Notes: generated by a model not told the origin, from the letters alone. A stretch of DNA of 64,000 bases from Dromiciops gliroides (GCF_019393635.1 NC_057862.1:700851825-700915824); one strand, 5' to 3'; shown: positions 53,117 through 62,887, numbered from the stretch's first letter. Translations and numbers: made by a program.

Positions 53117-53955
53117 GCACTCAGGTGTGCCAGCTGAGGCCAGCTGCTGCTGCTGTTCATGCATCATCTCCCTTCTTTCCCGGGGAGGGGCCACAGTCCC
53201 CCAGTACCTCCCATTCCAAGCTTTCATACCAGTGATGCCTGCCTCCATCACAGTTATGTGTGTGCGTGTGTGTGCGTGTGTGTGCGTGCGTGTCCAGTTC
53301 TGCACTGACAAGCTTCCTGACTTTGAGAAAAAGCTTGTTGGGAACATTCTCCAATTGGGTATCATCTTTAACTTGCATGTGATAGTACCCCGCCCCCACC
53401 CCGTATGCGTGTGCGCAAGCTTTTTATTTATGAAGCAAAAAGTCTGCACTGCCTTACTTGTCCACTGACCCCAGAAGCTGCTAGTACTCAGCCAGACGTG
53501 CATGTGCTGGGCACACACCGTGGGCATCGATCCTGCCTCATCCTCGCTGATAATCTGGACTGTCCCCTTGGAATTAAGACTTATGCAAAATAAAGGCTCA
53601 GTACACGCCCACATCCTCTGCATCTCCCCTGGCACGGAAGGGTGGTGGCAAAGGTGGATGGGCCCCCGAATCCACAATGAGAACCCCTGGGGGTGGGGGA
53701 GGAAGAGATGACGACTCTGTCCCAGGCTCCCTGTGCTCTCACCCTTCCCAAAGATGAGACTGAAAAAGAGGGAAGCCCCCAAAAGGATCTCACTGGCCCC
53801 TCTCAACAAGCCTAGATTCTCCTTTGTATAACGGAGGCCTTCACAGGCTCCCAAAGACCCCAGAACAAAGAAGTTGAAGGCTAGTGCCTCGACACAGCCA
53901 CTCCACAGGCTGAAGTCCTTGCCTGGCCTCAATAAACATACCGGAGGCCCCTGAA
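53117..53955 (+). terminator. FKBP1B 3' UTR with two poly(A) signals
   Basis: AATAAA occurs at 53589-53594 and at 53931-53936. The second is followed by GT-rich 'gaagatgtgtgggcctgg' and looks stronger. A (GT/GC)n run lies at 53255-53293. Confidence 0.6.
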
Positions 53956-53984
53956 GATGTGTGGGCCTGGGGATCCAGTCAGGT

Positions 53985-54260
53985 GCTAAACACTGATTAA
54001 GCACCTACTATGTGCCAACCACTGGGCATACAGAAGGGCAGAAGACAGTCACTGCCTTCAAGCAGCTTACAGTCCAATGGGGGACATGACATACAGCTAT
54101 GGGGCAGGATCAGAGAGTCCACGGCAGGGAGTGAGGTGGGAGAAGACTGGAGAGGAAGAGGAAGTCACAAAGGGCTTCAAAGGCCAAACAGAGCATTCTG
54201 CATTTGATCCTGGAGGCCACCTGAGGGGTAATGTGCTGGGTAGAGCCTGTGGCTACAAGG
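53985..54260 (+). repeat. L2-type repeat
   Basis: 'gcacctactatgtgccaacc', 'tgccttcaagcagcttacag' and 'aagggcttcaaaggccaaac' occur in this order, as near 11.4 kb. Confidence 0.55.
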
Positions 54261-54474
54261 GCTGGCAGGGAAGGGCACCCCGGTTCCGATATGTAGCTGT
54301 GGGACCCAGGGCATGGCTCATATATAAACAACACCTGCCCCAGACAGATGAGTGAGCAGGGCTGTGCAGGGATTTGCAAACTTTCCAATACTACAATGGG
54401 CTTCTAAAAAGATTCCCCATCCAACCCACCCCAGGGGGCTGATCCATTGAGGCTCTCATCAGGCCACTAGGGGG

Positions 54475-54710
54475 CACCACAATGAGTGTACAGAGCCATG
54501 TCTGGAGAACCTGAGTCCAAACAGTCTCTGACATTTCTCAGCTGGTGACCCTGGAAGAGTCACTTCACTGCTGCCTTAGTTTCCTCAACTCTAAAATGGG
54601 GATAACAACTCACCTCATAGGTTTGTTGTGAAGATCAAATGAGATCGTATTTGTAAAGAGCTTAGCCCAGTGCCTGGCACACAGTAGGCATTATAGAAAT
54701 GCTTATCCCG
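54475..54710 (+). repeat. MIR element
   Basis: 'gccttagtttcctcaactct', 'aaaatggggataacaactca' and 'cagtgcctggcacacagtag' are the MIR 3' half. Confidence 0.85.
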
Positions 54711-55520
54711 AGGGCACCAGCTGGACACCCTCAGGCTGCCTGCCAGTCCTCCCTCCATTTTCCTGATGATATATTTGCCTCCAAAGTTCCTCCTTGTGGG
54801 TTAGAGGCTACAGCCTTCTCATGCCTCCTGTGGGCCACTCCATTATCATTCTCCCAAAACTGCAGGAGCAGGGGGTGCTTGAACGAGCCCAAAGTTTCCC
54901 CAAGGACACCCCACCTATTCTCCCTCCTCTGTTTCATTCTGGATCTTAACGGTTGTCTACACTGCCCTTTGATACACTACGCGACTGTTAAAACTTGTTG
55001 GGGAAGGTCAGCCACCCAGGGATTCAAACTCAGGTCTCTGGCCTAGAATGCAGGTGCCCTGTCTTGGACGGAACCATTCTGATTTCTGGGCCAGGAGGAT
55101 GAAGGGAGGTCGCTGCTTAGCGGAAGTCACCCAGGTAGCAGCACAGGCCCGCCGGCGCTCTGGAGCCCTGTGCCCAGTCCTAAGGTTTCTGGGCAGAGGC
55201 TGCACTGGGCCGGGCCTGGCAGGGCCACTGGACATCTGGGGCACTGAGTCGGCACCTTCTCCTTCCTGCTCGGGACCCTGTGTTAGTAGGAGGTGGGTGG
55301 GGGCGGGCCTGGGTCACTCTGGCATCTGGTCATCCAGAAGCTGAGGAATGAGGAGAGGCTGGGCTGGGCATCCTGGGGGGCAGGGGCTCAGGGGCTCCCC
55401 GCTCTGGAGCGCGGAGGTGGCCACGGAGACGCAACCCCGAGATCCGGAGGAGCAAGCGCTTAATAAATATGCGGGGCTCCCAGTTTACAGAAAGGAGGTG
55501 CCCTGCCCACATTCCTCACC

Positions 55521-55526
55521 TTTATT
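55521..55526 (-). terminator. Poly(A) signal of an unidentified minus-strand unit
   Basis: AATAAA on the minus strand is followed by GT-rich 'ggtgaggaatgtgggcaggg'. It lies 350 nt below the CpG-island donor at 55872. Confidence 0.45.
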
Positions 55527-55559
55527 TAGGAAGACGTCTCAGCCCGGGCCCGGCCCGAC

Positions 55560-56270
55560 CCCAGACCCGAGGGAGCGCTAGGCCTGGCTGGCAAGAAAAG
55601 CTTCCTACTGAGGAAGCCTGCCTTGCAAAGTAAAGAGCTCCCCGTCGCCGGGGGTATCCAAGCAGAGGTCTGAAGCGGACACAAGGCAGCGTCCGGTTGA
55701 GGGCACCTAGGGCCCAGAAAGCCAACAGCTGATCCCGGCATTCAAAGCCGCGCACTGGCACCCAGCCACCACCTCCCAGAAACCTTCCGAAAGTCACCGC
55801 CCCAGACGCCGGAAACGACGCAAACCGCTCCCCAACCCCGGAAGTGACGCCACGCGCCGCCGTCTCACTCACCGGACGGCGCTCGCGGACTCCCTGGGCA
55901 CTCTGCGCGCCTCCGGGCCCGGGCCCGGGCTTGGCGGGGCAGGGGGAGATCTCCGGCTCCGGGAGATCTCGAACGTAGGCCTGGCCCTCACGCCGCTGAC
56001 CGTGGCGGCTACTTCCGCTTCCTGTCGTCGCCTCGGAAGTGACGAACACGTGGGTCACGTGTCGTGTCTCGCGCTTTTCCTGGCGCACGCGCAGTCGGGA
56101 CGGTTGGTTCCCATCGTCAGCCCCTCCCCCCTCCCCGCCCCCAGGTGTAGTGGGAAAGACTGAGGCTGTGGGTTCCTGTACTTCGGGGCAGCCGCTCGGC
56201 CCCCACAACTCCCCCGGCCTCAGTTTCCCTGCCTGGGAATTAAGTGGGGCGAGAGAAATTGGCACCGCCC
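55560..56270 (-). promoter_or_regulatory. CpG-island promoter with ETS/CRE and E-box motifs and a candidate first exon
   Basis: The stretch is dense in CpG. It has 'ccggaagtgacgccacg' at about 55838, 'cctcggaagtgacg' at about 56030, 'acttccgcttcctg' between, and two CACGTG E-boxes at about 56047-56060. A consensus minus-strand donor, CCG/GTGAGTGAG, lies at 55873/55872, suggesting a spliced minus-strand transcript. No gene I know belongs here in human. Confidence 0.6.
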
Positions 56271-56384
56271 AACGGCGGGACCAGCCCAGAGGTCCCCCTG
56301 GTCCCTTTAATGCCCCACCCCAGTCCAGCTAGTAGTCAGCACGCACCGGGGCCTGTCGCGGAGGCGTTTGTTTGCTTTGGCCCG

Positions 56385-57400
56385 GGCACGCTGGAGGTGC
56401 CTAATAAATGCTCGCCGCCTTCATCAGGTCATCACTACTGCACAGCTGCCCACCCTACCCCCCAGGCACGCAGGAGGTGCTTAATGTTCACTGCCTTGGC
56501 TGGCGGGGTCATCACAGCAGCCCCACCCCCAACCCCCAGGCACACAGGAGGTGCTTAATGTTTGCTTCCTTGGCTGTCGGGGTCATCACAGCAGCACAGC
56601 TGCCCCCCACCCACACCCCCAGGCATGCAAGAGGTGCTTAATATGGTAGAGGCTGAAAAGGGATTAACAATCAACCTAAGATCTGAGCTCTAAGACCCAA
56701 GCTCTAAAAAGCATTAACAAATAAACTGAGGTTTGTGTTCTTGAACCGTAACTAGAGGGTTCAAGTCGCTACCAACCAACACCAACAAAAGAGACAGTCA
56801 CTAGAGACCACTAACCATTCATAGCCATGAATATTTCTAGATGACAGGACACCTAGAAACCAGATCTTAGGTAAAGAGATACCCAAAACAGAGACCCTCT
56901 GGGCCTAACAAATTTGAGTGTGTCTTCAGGAACATGTGCAGAAAAGATCAAATGAGTCCTTAGGTTCACCTTAGGACGCGATACCCCCAAAGCACACCAA
57001 GGGAAAAAGGTACCTGCCTCAAGGGCTGGCTTAGGACCCCAAAGCCCTCCCCTGTACCTCCTTAAGGTGATTATGACAAGGAGATAACCAAATTTTTCTC
57101 ACTATAAAATATAACCAGAGATACCTTTTCTTTTCTCCTATGGTATTCTCCCTGTGGCCTCAGGGTTCTAAACCTTGGGAGACTGAGTCACTGAGTCTTG
57201 TCATTCGTTTGACGACTCCCAATAATCAATCTGATCAATTAAACCCACTTCCACTACTACATCCAGGAAATGCTTGCTGCCTTGGCTGGGGGGGGGGGGG
57301 CGGTGATCAAAGCAGCACAGCTGCCCCACTGCCAGGCACACAGGAGGTGCTTAATGTTTGCTGCCATGGCTATTTGTGTCATCGAAACAGCAAGATTGGC
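56385..57400 (+). repeat. Tandem repeat of about 75-85 bp units, split by an LTR
   Basis: Units begin 'ggcacacaggaggtgcttaatg' and continue 'cttggctg...ggggtcatcacagcag'. Copies start at about 56387, 56465, 56539, 56620 (interrupted) and 57335. The unit resembles an L2/MIR tail and has been amplified. Confidence 0.8.
56644..57262 (+). mobile_element. Probable solo LTR of an endogenous retrovirus
   Basis: About 620 bp of unique sequence interrupts a tandem-repeat unit. It begins TG and contains a TATA-like 'ctataaaatataaccaga' near 57100. Downstream comes 'ttctaaaccttgggagactg', and the end is A/C-rich. No internal viral genes flank it, as expected after LTR-LTR recombination. The family and exact ends are unsure; it looks old. 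Confidence 0.5.
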
Positions 57401-58343
57401 CCTCTGTGGTTCCTTTAGGCACTTTACAAAGCACTACAAATGCTGAGGAAAGGAGCTGACAGTGCGGGCCTCAGAGCATCCGGGGAGAGCGCATGCAAGG
57501 CATGAGATGTAGGGTGACTACTGAGGCCAGGAATGTCAGGGCAGGAGGGGAAATGGGGTCAAGCAGAGTGGGGGGGGGCAGCCCCAAAGAAGCACAGGTC
57601 AGTGTAGACAGACTGGAGTGGGCAGGTGGACACAGAGCAGGTCTGATTAGGAATGGCTTTGACCACTGAATTGGGGGGGGAGGGGACGGAAAGGTAGAAG
57701 CCACAGGCTGGGTGAGAGGGGAGTCTGGGGGACACTTGGGCCATGAGCCTTAGCAGCAAGGGGGAGATGATGACTTTGAGGTAGCCTCGGGTCTTCCAGT
57801 CCAATTGTCCAGTAGGGGGAGGTTTGAGGGGCACAGGTCTGTTCTATTGTCCTGGCTTTGGCAGAGCAGTAGGCATTGGGGTTGGGGGAAGGGATGCTGC
57901 CCCAGTGGCTTCTGGGAGCTCTGGAGCCCGGTCACTGAGGCCATGTCGGTTATCACTCAATCTACCAGCATTTATTAAAGCTCTACTACACACCAGGTCC
58001 CGGGGTCCCAAAGCCCATTGGCCGGAAGAAGACTGTCCACAGAGCTGCTGGCACCATCCCTAGGCTACGTGTTAGATGTATTCAGTGTGGAGCTGGTATC
58101 TGGGGGGGCAGAGACGCCACAGATGGAAGCCAAGCTGGTGCCCAGTCCCTTGGGGCGGCACTGGCCCATGACAGTCAAGCGGCTCCAGCAGAGAAGTCAG
58201 GTGGAAGTGCACACGGGGGTCTCGGTCCTTCCTCTCCCTACCCTGGTCAGCCCTCATCTAGAGGACCGTGTGCAGTTCTGGGCACCACGGACTAAGAAGC
58301 AGCTGGAAGGTCAGTCAGTCAAGCATTTATTAAGAACTATGTT
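57400..58343. other. Intergenic, old repeat remnants
   Basis: It holds an L2-like repeat (about 57440-58010) and a CR1-type scrap at 58240-58310 ('gaggaccgtgtgcagttctg'). I see no gene. Confidence 0.5.
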
Positions 58344-58500
58344 GGGGCAGCTGGGTGGCACAGTGGATAAAGCACCAGCCCTGGATTCAGGAGGACCTGA
58401 GTTCAAATCTGACCTCAGACACTTGACACTTATTAGCTGTGTGACCCTGGGCAAGTCACTTAACCCCAACTGCCTCACCAAAAAAAAAAAAAAAAAAAAA
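58344..58500 (+). repeat. MAR1-type SINE with a pure A tail
   Basis: The near-perfect copy has 21 A residues. The duplication is 'taagaactatgtt' / 'aagaactacgtt'. It is probably one of the youngest insertions here. Confidence 0.95.
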
Positions 58501-58889
58501 GAACTACGTTGTCAGGACCAGGATTAACCAGAGGATACAAAAGGACAGGGCAGGACAGGAGTTCACAGGGCCAAGAAGAGGAAGCAGAGGGCTCAGAGTA
58601 GCTGGTCTGGAGAAAGGGCCGCTGGATTTGGCAGTGGGAAGGAAGGGCCGTTCTGGATGGGAGGACTGGCCCGTGGGGGTCCCAGGAGGATCAGGGGAGG
58701 GGGCGGGCCCACCACCCAGGTTCTCTTGTACTGTTCCTGGAAGCCCACCAACTCTTTCTGGGCCCTGCAAGGCCCTGGATGACGACAGTGACTTCCGCTC
58801 AGGGTCCCTGCCGGCCCAGCTGAGGCCGCAGCTGGGCGACCACCCTGTGGCCAGAGAGACGGGTCACAGCCCCAGGTAGGCCCAGAGCC

Positions 58890-58895
58890 TTTATT
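58890..58895 (-). terminator. SF3B6 poly(A) signal
   Basis: Minus-strand AATAAA lies 265 nt past the SF3B6 stop. Confidence 0.7.
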
Positions 58896-59159
58896 TGCTA
58901 ACCCTCCTTCTGCAGAGGGTGACTCACCCTGAGCATCGGGCACAGAGAGCGCCTCGGGGAGACTGGGCAGAGCCCCCCATGACAAGGGCCCTTTGGGGTA
59001 CAGTCACAGGACGCCAGATTCTACCTGTGTCCTAAAGGGAGCCCAGATCTGGCCCAGGACCACTGGGCGGGTCAGGGGTCAAGTTCAAGGTGAAGCAGCC
59101 CAGGGGAAGAGGTCAGTCCAGGGCTCCCAAGGGGGCCAAGCCGAGGCAGGCCCAGGGCC

Positions 59160-59815
59160 TCACTTGGGTGGGTCTGTGTTGATGCCGTATTTCTCTTTCA
59201 ACAGCTTCAGCTGCTCCTCCTTCTTCTTGGTGTCCATCTTCTGGAAAGCCTGGAAAGAGATGAGGCCGTGAGCCGCCCTGTGAGCCGGAGGCGAGGCTGC
59301 CGCCCCCCGCGGCCCCGCCCCCCGCGGCCCCGCCCCCCGCGGCCCCGCCCCCCGCGGCCCCGCCCCTCGCGGCCCCGCCCCCCGCGGCCCCGCCCCCCGC
59401 GGCCCCGCCCCCCGCACCCGGTTGGCGTTGTAGTAGAGCACCACGAGGTAGCGGTTGCACACGTTGAAGCCCGACAGGTGGTCGCAGGCGTTCTTGGCGT
59501 CGAAGATGTCCTCGTAGACCACGTAGGCCGTGCCGCGGGTTTCCGGGGTGTTCCCCACTCGGATCTGCCGGATAGGCCCGTACTTGCCGAAGATGTCGTA
59601 CATCTCCTCGGCCGTGATCTTGTAGGGCAGGTTGCGGATGTAGAGGATGCGGTTCACCTCGGGCGGGAGCCGGATCTGGGAGGGGAGGGACACAGCAGGC
59701 GCTCAATGCGTGAGTGGGTGCCTGGGGCGAGGCTGGGCGCGGGGCCTTGAAGGCCGCGCTAACGGGGGGGGCGGGGCGTACTCACGTTCGCACGTTTGGC
59801 TGCTTGCATCGCCAT
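59160..59815 (-). CDS. SF3B6: SF3B6 (SF3b14a/p14), branch-site protein of U2 snRNP, three coding exons, 125 aa
   Basis: Coding exons on the minus strand are 59786-59815 ([10 protein letters not shown]), 59418-59675 ([20 protein letters not shown] through YYNANR) and 59160-59249 ([13 protein letters not shown] to NTDPPK). Together they give 125 aa, the size of the human protein, with apparently near-identical sequence. The single RRM has RNP2 ILYIRNL and RNP1 GTAYVVYE. Tyr22, the residue that contacts the branch-point adenosine, is present. p14 binds SF3B1 in the nucleus. The start is in strong context (GCCGCCATGG). The introns are only 110 and 168 nt, and the second is filled by a GC minisatellite. 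The gene shares the tail-to-tail arrangement with FKBP1B seen in human. Confidence 0.97.
59293..59417 (-). repeat. 15-bp GC minisatellite filling SF3B6 intron 2
   Basis: About eight copies of 'ccccgccccccgcgg' (+ strand) occur, one with a C-to-T change. The array abuts the donor of the middle exon. Confidence 0.93.
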
Positions 59816-60170
59816 GGCGGCGGCGGTGGGGGCGCGCTCGGGCCGGAACCGGGAGCGGGGCGGGGCGGGGCGGGCCGGGGTCCGACGGGGCCGGGGTCGA
59901 CCGACGGGGCCGGGGTCCGGATCCGCTCGCTCCGGGTCCTTCTTCCTCTTCCGCGCCGCCGCCGCGCCGAGATCCAACGCAACTTCCTTTTTGCGCCTGG
60001 CCTCCGGAAGCAGAAAGCTTGCCGGAAGTCCCGCCTCCCCGCGGCGCTGAACCAACAACACATGCGCCGGAAACCTGTCCCGCCCCCTCCGCCCGGAGCT
60101 CCTCCCTCAGGTCCCGCCCACACTTCCTTGCTCCTCCTACCTGGCCGTGGGGCGGGCGGAGGGCCTGAGG
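59816..60170 (-). promoter_or_regulatory. SF3B6 CpG-island promoter
   Basis: This CpG-dense, TATA-less region has ETS-type motifs (TTCCGG near 60005, 'gccggaagtcccgcc', 'gccggaaacc') directly above the ATG. This is typical of housekeeping splicing genes. Confidence 0.75.
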
Positions 60171-60741
60171 GCACCGCGGGCTGAAGGTGCAGAGGCGAGG
60201 AGGCCGGAAATGGCAAATATATAAGGGGGGCGCAAAGGAGATGGGAAGCGGGGCTAGGGGCCAAAGGGTTCCCGGAGGCCGCAGGGAGCCCCTGGAGTTT
60301 ATGGTGCCGGGGAGTGACACGACCCGATGAGCCTGGGGCGGGTCGGAATCTCTGTGCCCCCCGCCCCCAGGGGCTGGCTATCAGTGCTGAGAAGGGGCTG
60401 GATGCGACCTCCCCCCCACACCTCAGCTCTTGGCACTGGCCCGGGCCGGGAAGCTTTCCGCTTCTGGCGAGGTCAAAGGCAGCCCCCTCCCCCTCCTCGC
60501 TAAGGGTCTCGCCAGTCTAGAGGTTACTTTGTTTTACTTTGTATCCTTTTAGCCGAGTCCTCCCGGACTCCCTGTGGCCAGGAGCCCTAACCGGCGGAGA
60601 ACCGCTCTGGAGGGGTCCCCTGCTCCCTCCACACACAGACCCCCCACGGGGTCCTGGCCTTGCCCCCCCTCCCCCAACTCTGCCCAGGAAGCTTTTCGGG
60701 GGTAAGAAGGCACCACGCAGATCGCTGGGTGACGAGGAGAC

Positions 60742-60747
60742 TTTATT
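60742..60747 (-). terminator. TP53I3 poly(A) signal overlapping the stop codon
   Basis: The minus strand reads GCA CAA TAA AG, so the stop TAA lies within AATAAA. Confidence 0.7.
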
Positions 60748-62406
60748 GTGCCCCAGCTCCGGCGGCTCCTGGCTCAGGGTCCGGGGCCACCTCCAGGACA
60801 ATCTTGCCCAGGTTTTTATTCTGTTCCATGTAGGCGTGGGCTTCTGCCACCTGCTTCATGGGGTAGACTCTGTCCACCACCGGCCTGAGTACCCCGGGCT
60901 TGTCCTGGGCAAAGTGAGGCAGGATCTGCTGGGTGAAGGCTGCCACCAGCTCTGCTTTGTACTGCGGGGCAGAAGACAGGAGAGCATGGCATTACTTGAG
61001 GTCACAAGGCTCCGCCACCTACAGCCTCAGTTTTGCCCCCACCCCCTCCCTGTGCAATGGGTGTGGGCGACATTTGACTGAGAGATGGGTTGAGGGGGTG
61101 GGCATGTGGCCAGGCCTCAGAGCTCACAGAGCTGCCTTGGGTGGGCACCACAGCCCATTGTCATTCTCCCTTCCCCAGGCTGTCTGGAGACAGGACAGAA
61201 CCTTCAAGGCTGTTTGACTCTGAGCCCCTGCCCTTCTTCTGCACATAGCACAGAGCCCCGCCCACCCAAGCACACACCAGCTACCCTGGCAGATCCCATA
61301 CCCTGCACCTCAGCTCCCTACAGACACCCCCACACCAACTCTAACAGGCTGGGCAGGAGGGGCCGGCAGTGTGGAGCGGTGGGGGCTGCCCAGGGATTCT
61401 AGGAAGAGGGTGCCTCCAGCCCTAGGGCCTCGGGAGTCACCCAAGAGCCCCTCCCCATGGCTGGCCACTCTTGCCCTGTGCAGGGGCTCCTTTCCACACT
61501 CCACACTCGGAACACGGGGCGGGGGGGGGGGGGGGGGGGGAAGGGGAGGAAAGAAGAATAGCAGTGAGGGAATGACTTGCCTTCTTGTCCCGAGACCTCA
61601 GTAAGCTCGTGAGGAGACTCCCTCGCTTAGCCAGGAGTTTGGAGAGAAGCTCTCCATGGACCTCGGCCCCCCCCATCAGGCCATACAGCACCCAGCGGCC
61701 ATCGGGGGCCAAGCAGGCCACATTCTTCTCCCAGTAGGATGCCCCAACACAGTCCAGAATGATGTTGGCTCCAGCACCTGGGGGAGGTGACACAAGGTGC
61801 TGGCTGAAGGGGTGCCCAGGGAGGCCCAGGGTGTAGCTGCAGCCAGAAGAGAGTGCCTGGGTCCCTCCACACTGGACTGGCCACAGCCCCTGACATCCTA
61901 CCTACAGGAGCTGCTGAGAGCTTCCTTCTGAGGGCACTTCCTAGCCAGGGAGCAGCTGAGACGCCCAAGGCAGGGCTGGCGCTGCCCCTGGACTGTCTAC
62001 ACCTCAGTAACCTAGTGGGCTGAGCTGTGAGGGTGCCGGGGGTGCCCTCACTCTGTCCATGCAGATCTCAGCCACTTTGTGACCCAGGGGCTTGCCTCAG
62101 AGAGGCCTGCAGGCCCCCTGGTGACCACCCTCTCACTCCAAGCTTACCTTAGTCAGCTCTTGGACCATGAGGACAGTCTATCACCAGGCCAGGGCGCCCA
62201 GCCTTTCCAGAGCTCATGTCCCCTGTCCAAAGAGCTTTTGAAAGCATCACATTATGGGGAGGCACCAGGGGACTGGGACAGATAGATGGCTGGCTGGTTA
62301 GAAAGAGTACCAAGAGTGGGAGAGAAAGGGGGCCCTTTGGTCTGCCCCTCCCATCCTGGTGCATCCAGCCCCTTCTCACCACTCTGATAGCCAGCCCCTG
62401 GGTGCT

Positions 62407-62495
<89 letters not shown>

Positions 62496-62887
62496 CAGCC
62501 CTCACATGTGTCCCAGGCCTGTGAGGCTGCACCTGAAAACACCCTTGGGTGGGTCTCAAAGCCTGGCCAGGGGACCCTGCTGCCAGAGGTGCCTGAGCCC
62601 TTAATCTGGCTGTGGGACCCACCTCTGTAAGTCCTCCTCAGTAACCCTGGGAGGAGGGAGGGAAAGCTCCTTACCCTTAGTAAACTCCAGTGTTGCAGCT
62701 GAAAAATCCCCTTCTTTGTAGTTGAAGCCGGCAGCAGCCCCAAGCTTTTCCACTGCCTCAATTTTGTCCAGGGACCCAGCAGTGACCAGAGGAATGGCCC
62801 CCGCCTGGCGGGCCAGCTGGACAGCAGCTGTGCCCACACCACTCGATCCAGCATGTATCAACACTGTCTCCCCAGCCTTAACTTGGC
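60743..62887 (-). CDS. TP53I3: TP53I3 (PIG3) last three coding exons (partial; 5' exons lie right of the window)
   Basis: Minus-strand exons are 62675-62887 ([20 protein letters not shown] to TLEFTK), 61581-61777 ([20 protein letters not shown] to LLRSRDKK) and 60743-60961 ([17 protein letters not shown] to the stop). Phases agree at both junctions. TP53I3 is a p53-induced NADPH-dependent quinone reductase of the medium-chain dehydrogenase family, linked to oxidative stress. [13 protein letters not shown] is the NADP-binding loop, and LVTAGS marks the second nucleotide contact. The intron between the first two exons listed is GT-AG; the next one starts GC. The C terminus ([17 protein letters not shown]) is about 13 residues longer than the human LELPQ end. 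Upstream exons, for about the first 130 residues, are not in the window. Confidence 0.95.
60962..61580 (-). other. Last TP53I3 intron (GC-AG), with a poly-G run
   Basis: This 619-nt intron has a run of more than 20 G at about 61519-61540 on the + strand, close to the donor. I see no other repeat. Confidence 0.7.
62409..62494. repeat. (CT)n(CA)n microsatellite in a TP53I3 intron
   Basis: About 36 CT units are followed by 6-7 CA units. Confidence 0.95.

Noticed and set aside
55522-56265. 247-codon minus-strand open frame
   Set aside because: It has no ATG, lies across a GC-rich promoter island where long frames are expected by chance, and resembles no family I know. Kept only as part of the transcription-unit finding.
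59268-59750. 160-codon + strand Pro/Arg-rich frame opposite SF3B6
   Set aside because: It is the antisense shadow of the SF3B6 exon and its GC repeat, so the PRPRPP pattern comes only from the minisatellite.
59703-60320. 205-codon frame above SF3B6
   Set aside because: CpG-island sequence with low-complexity Pro/Arg/Ala composition and no recognisable domain. It overlaps the promoter.
62149-62622. Glu/Arg-repeat frame
   Set aside because: It is made by translating the (CT)n microsatellite.
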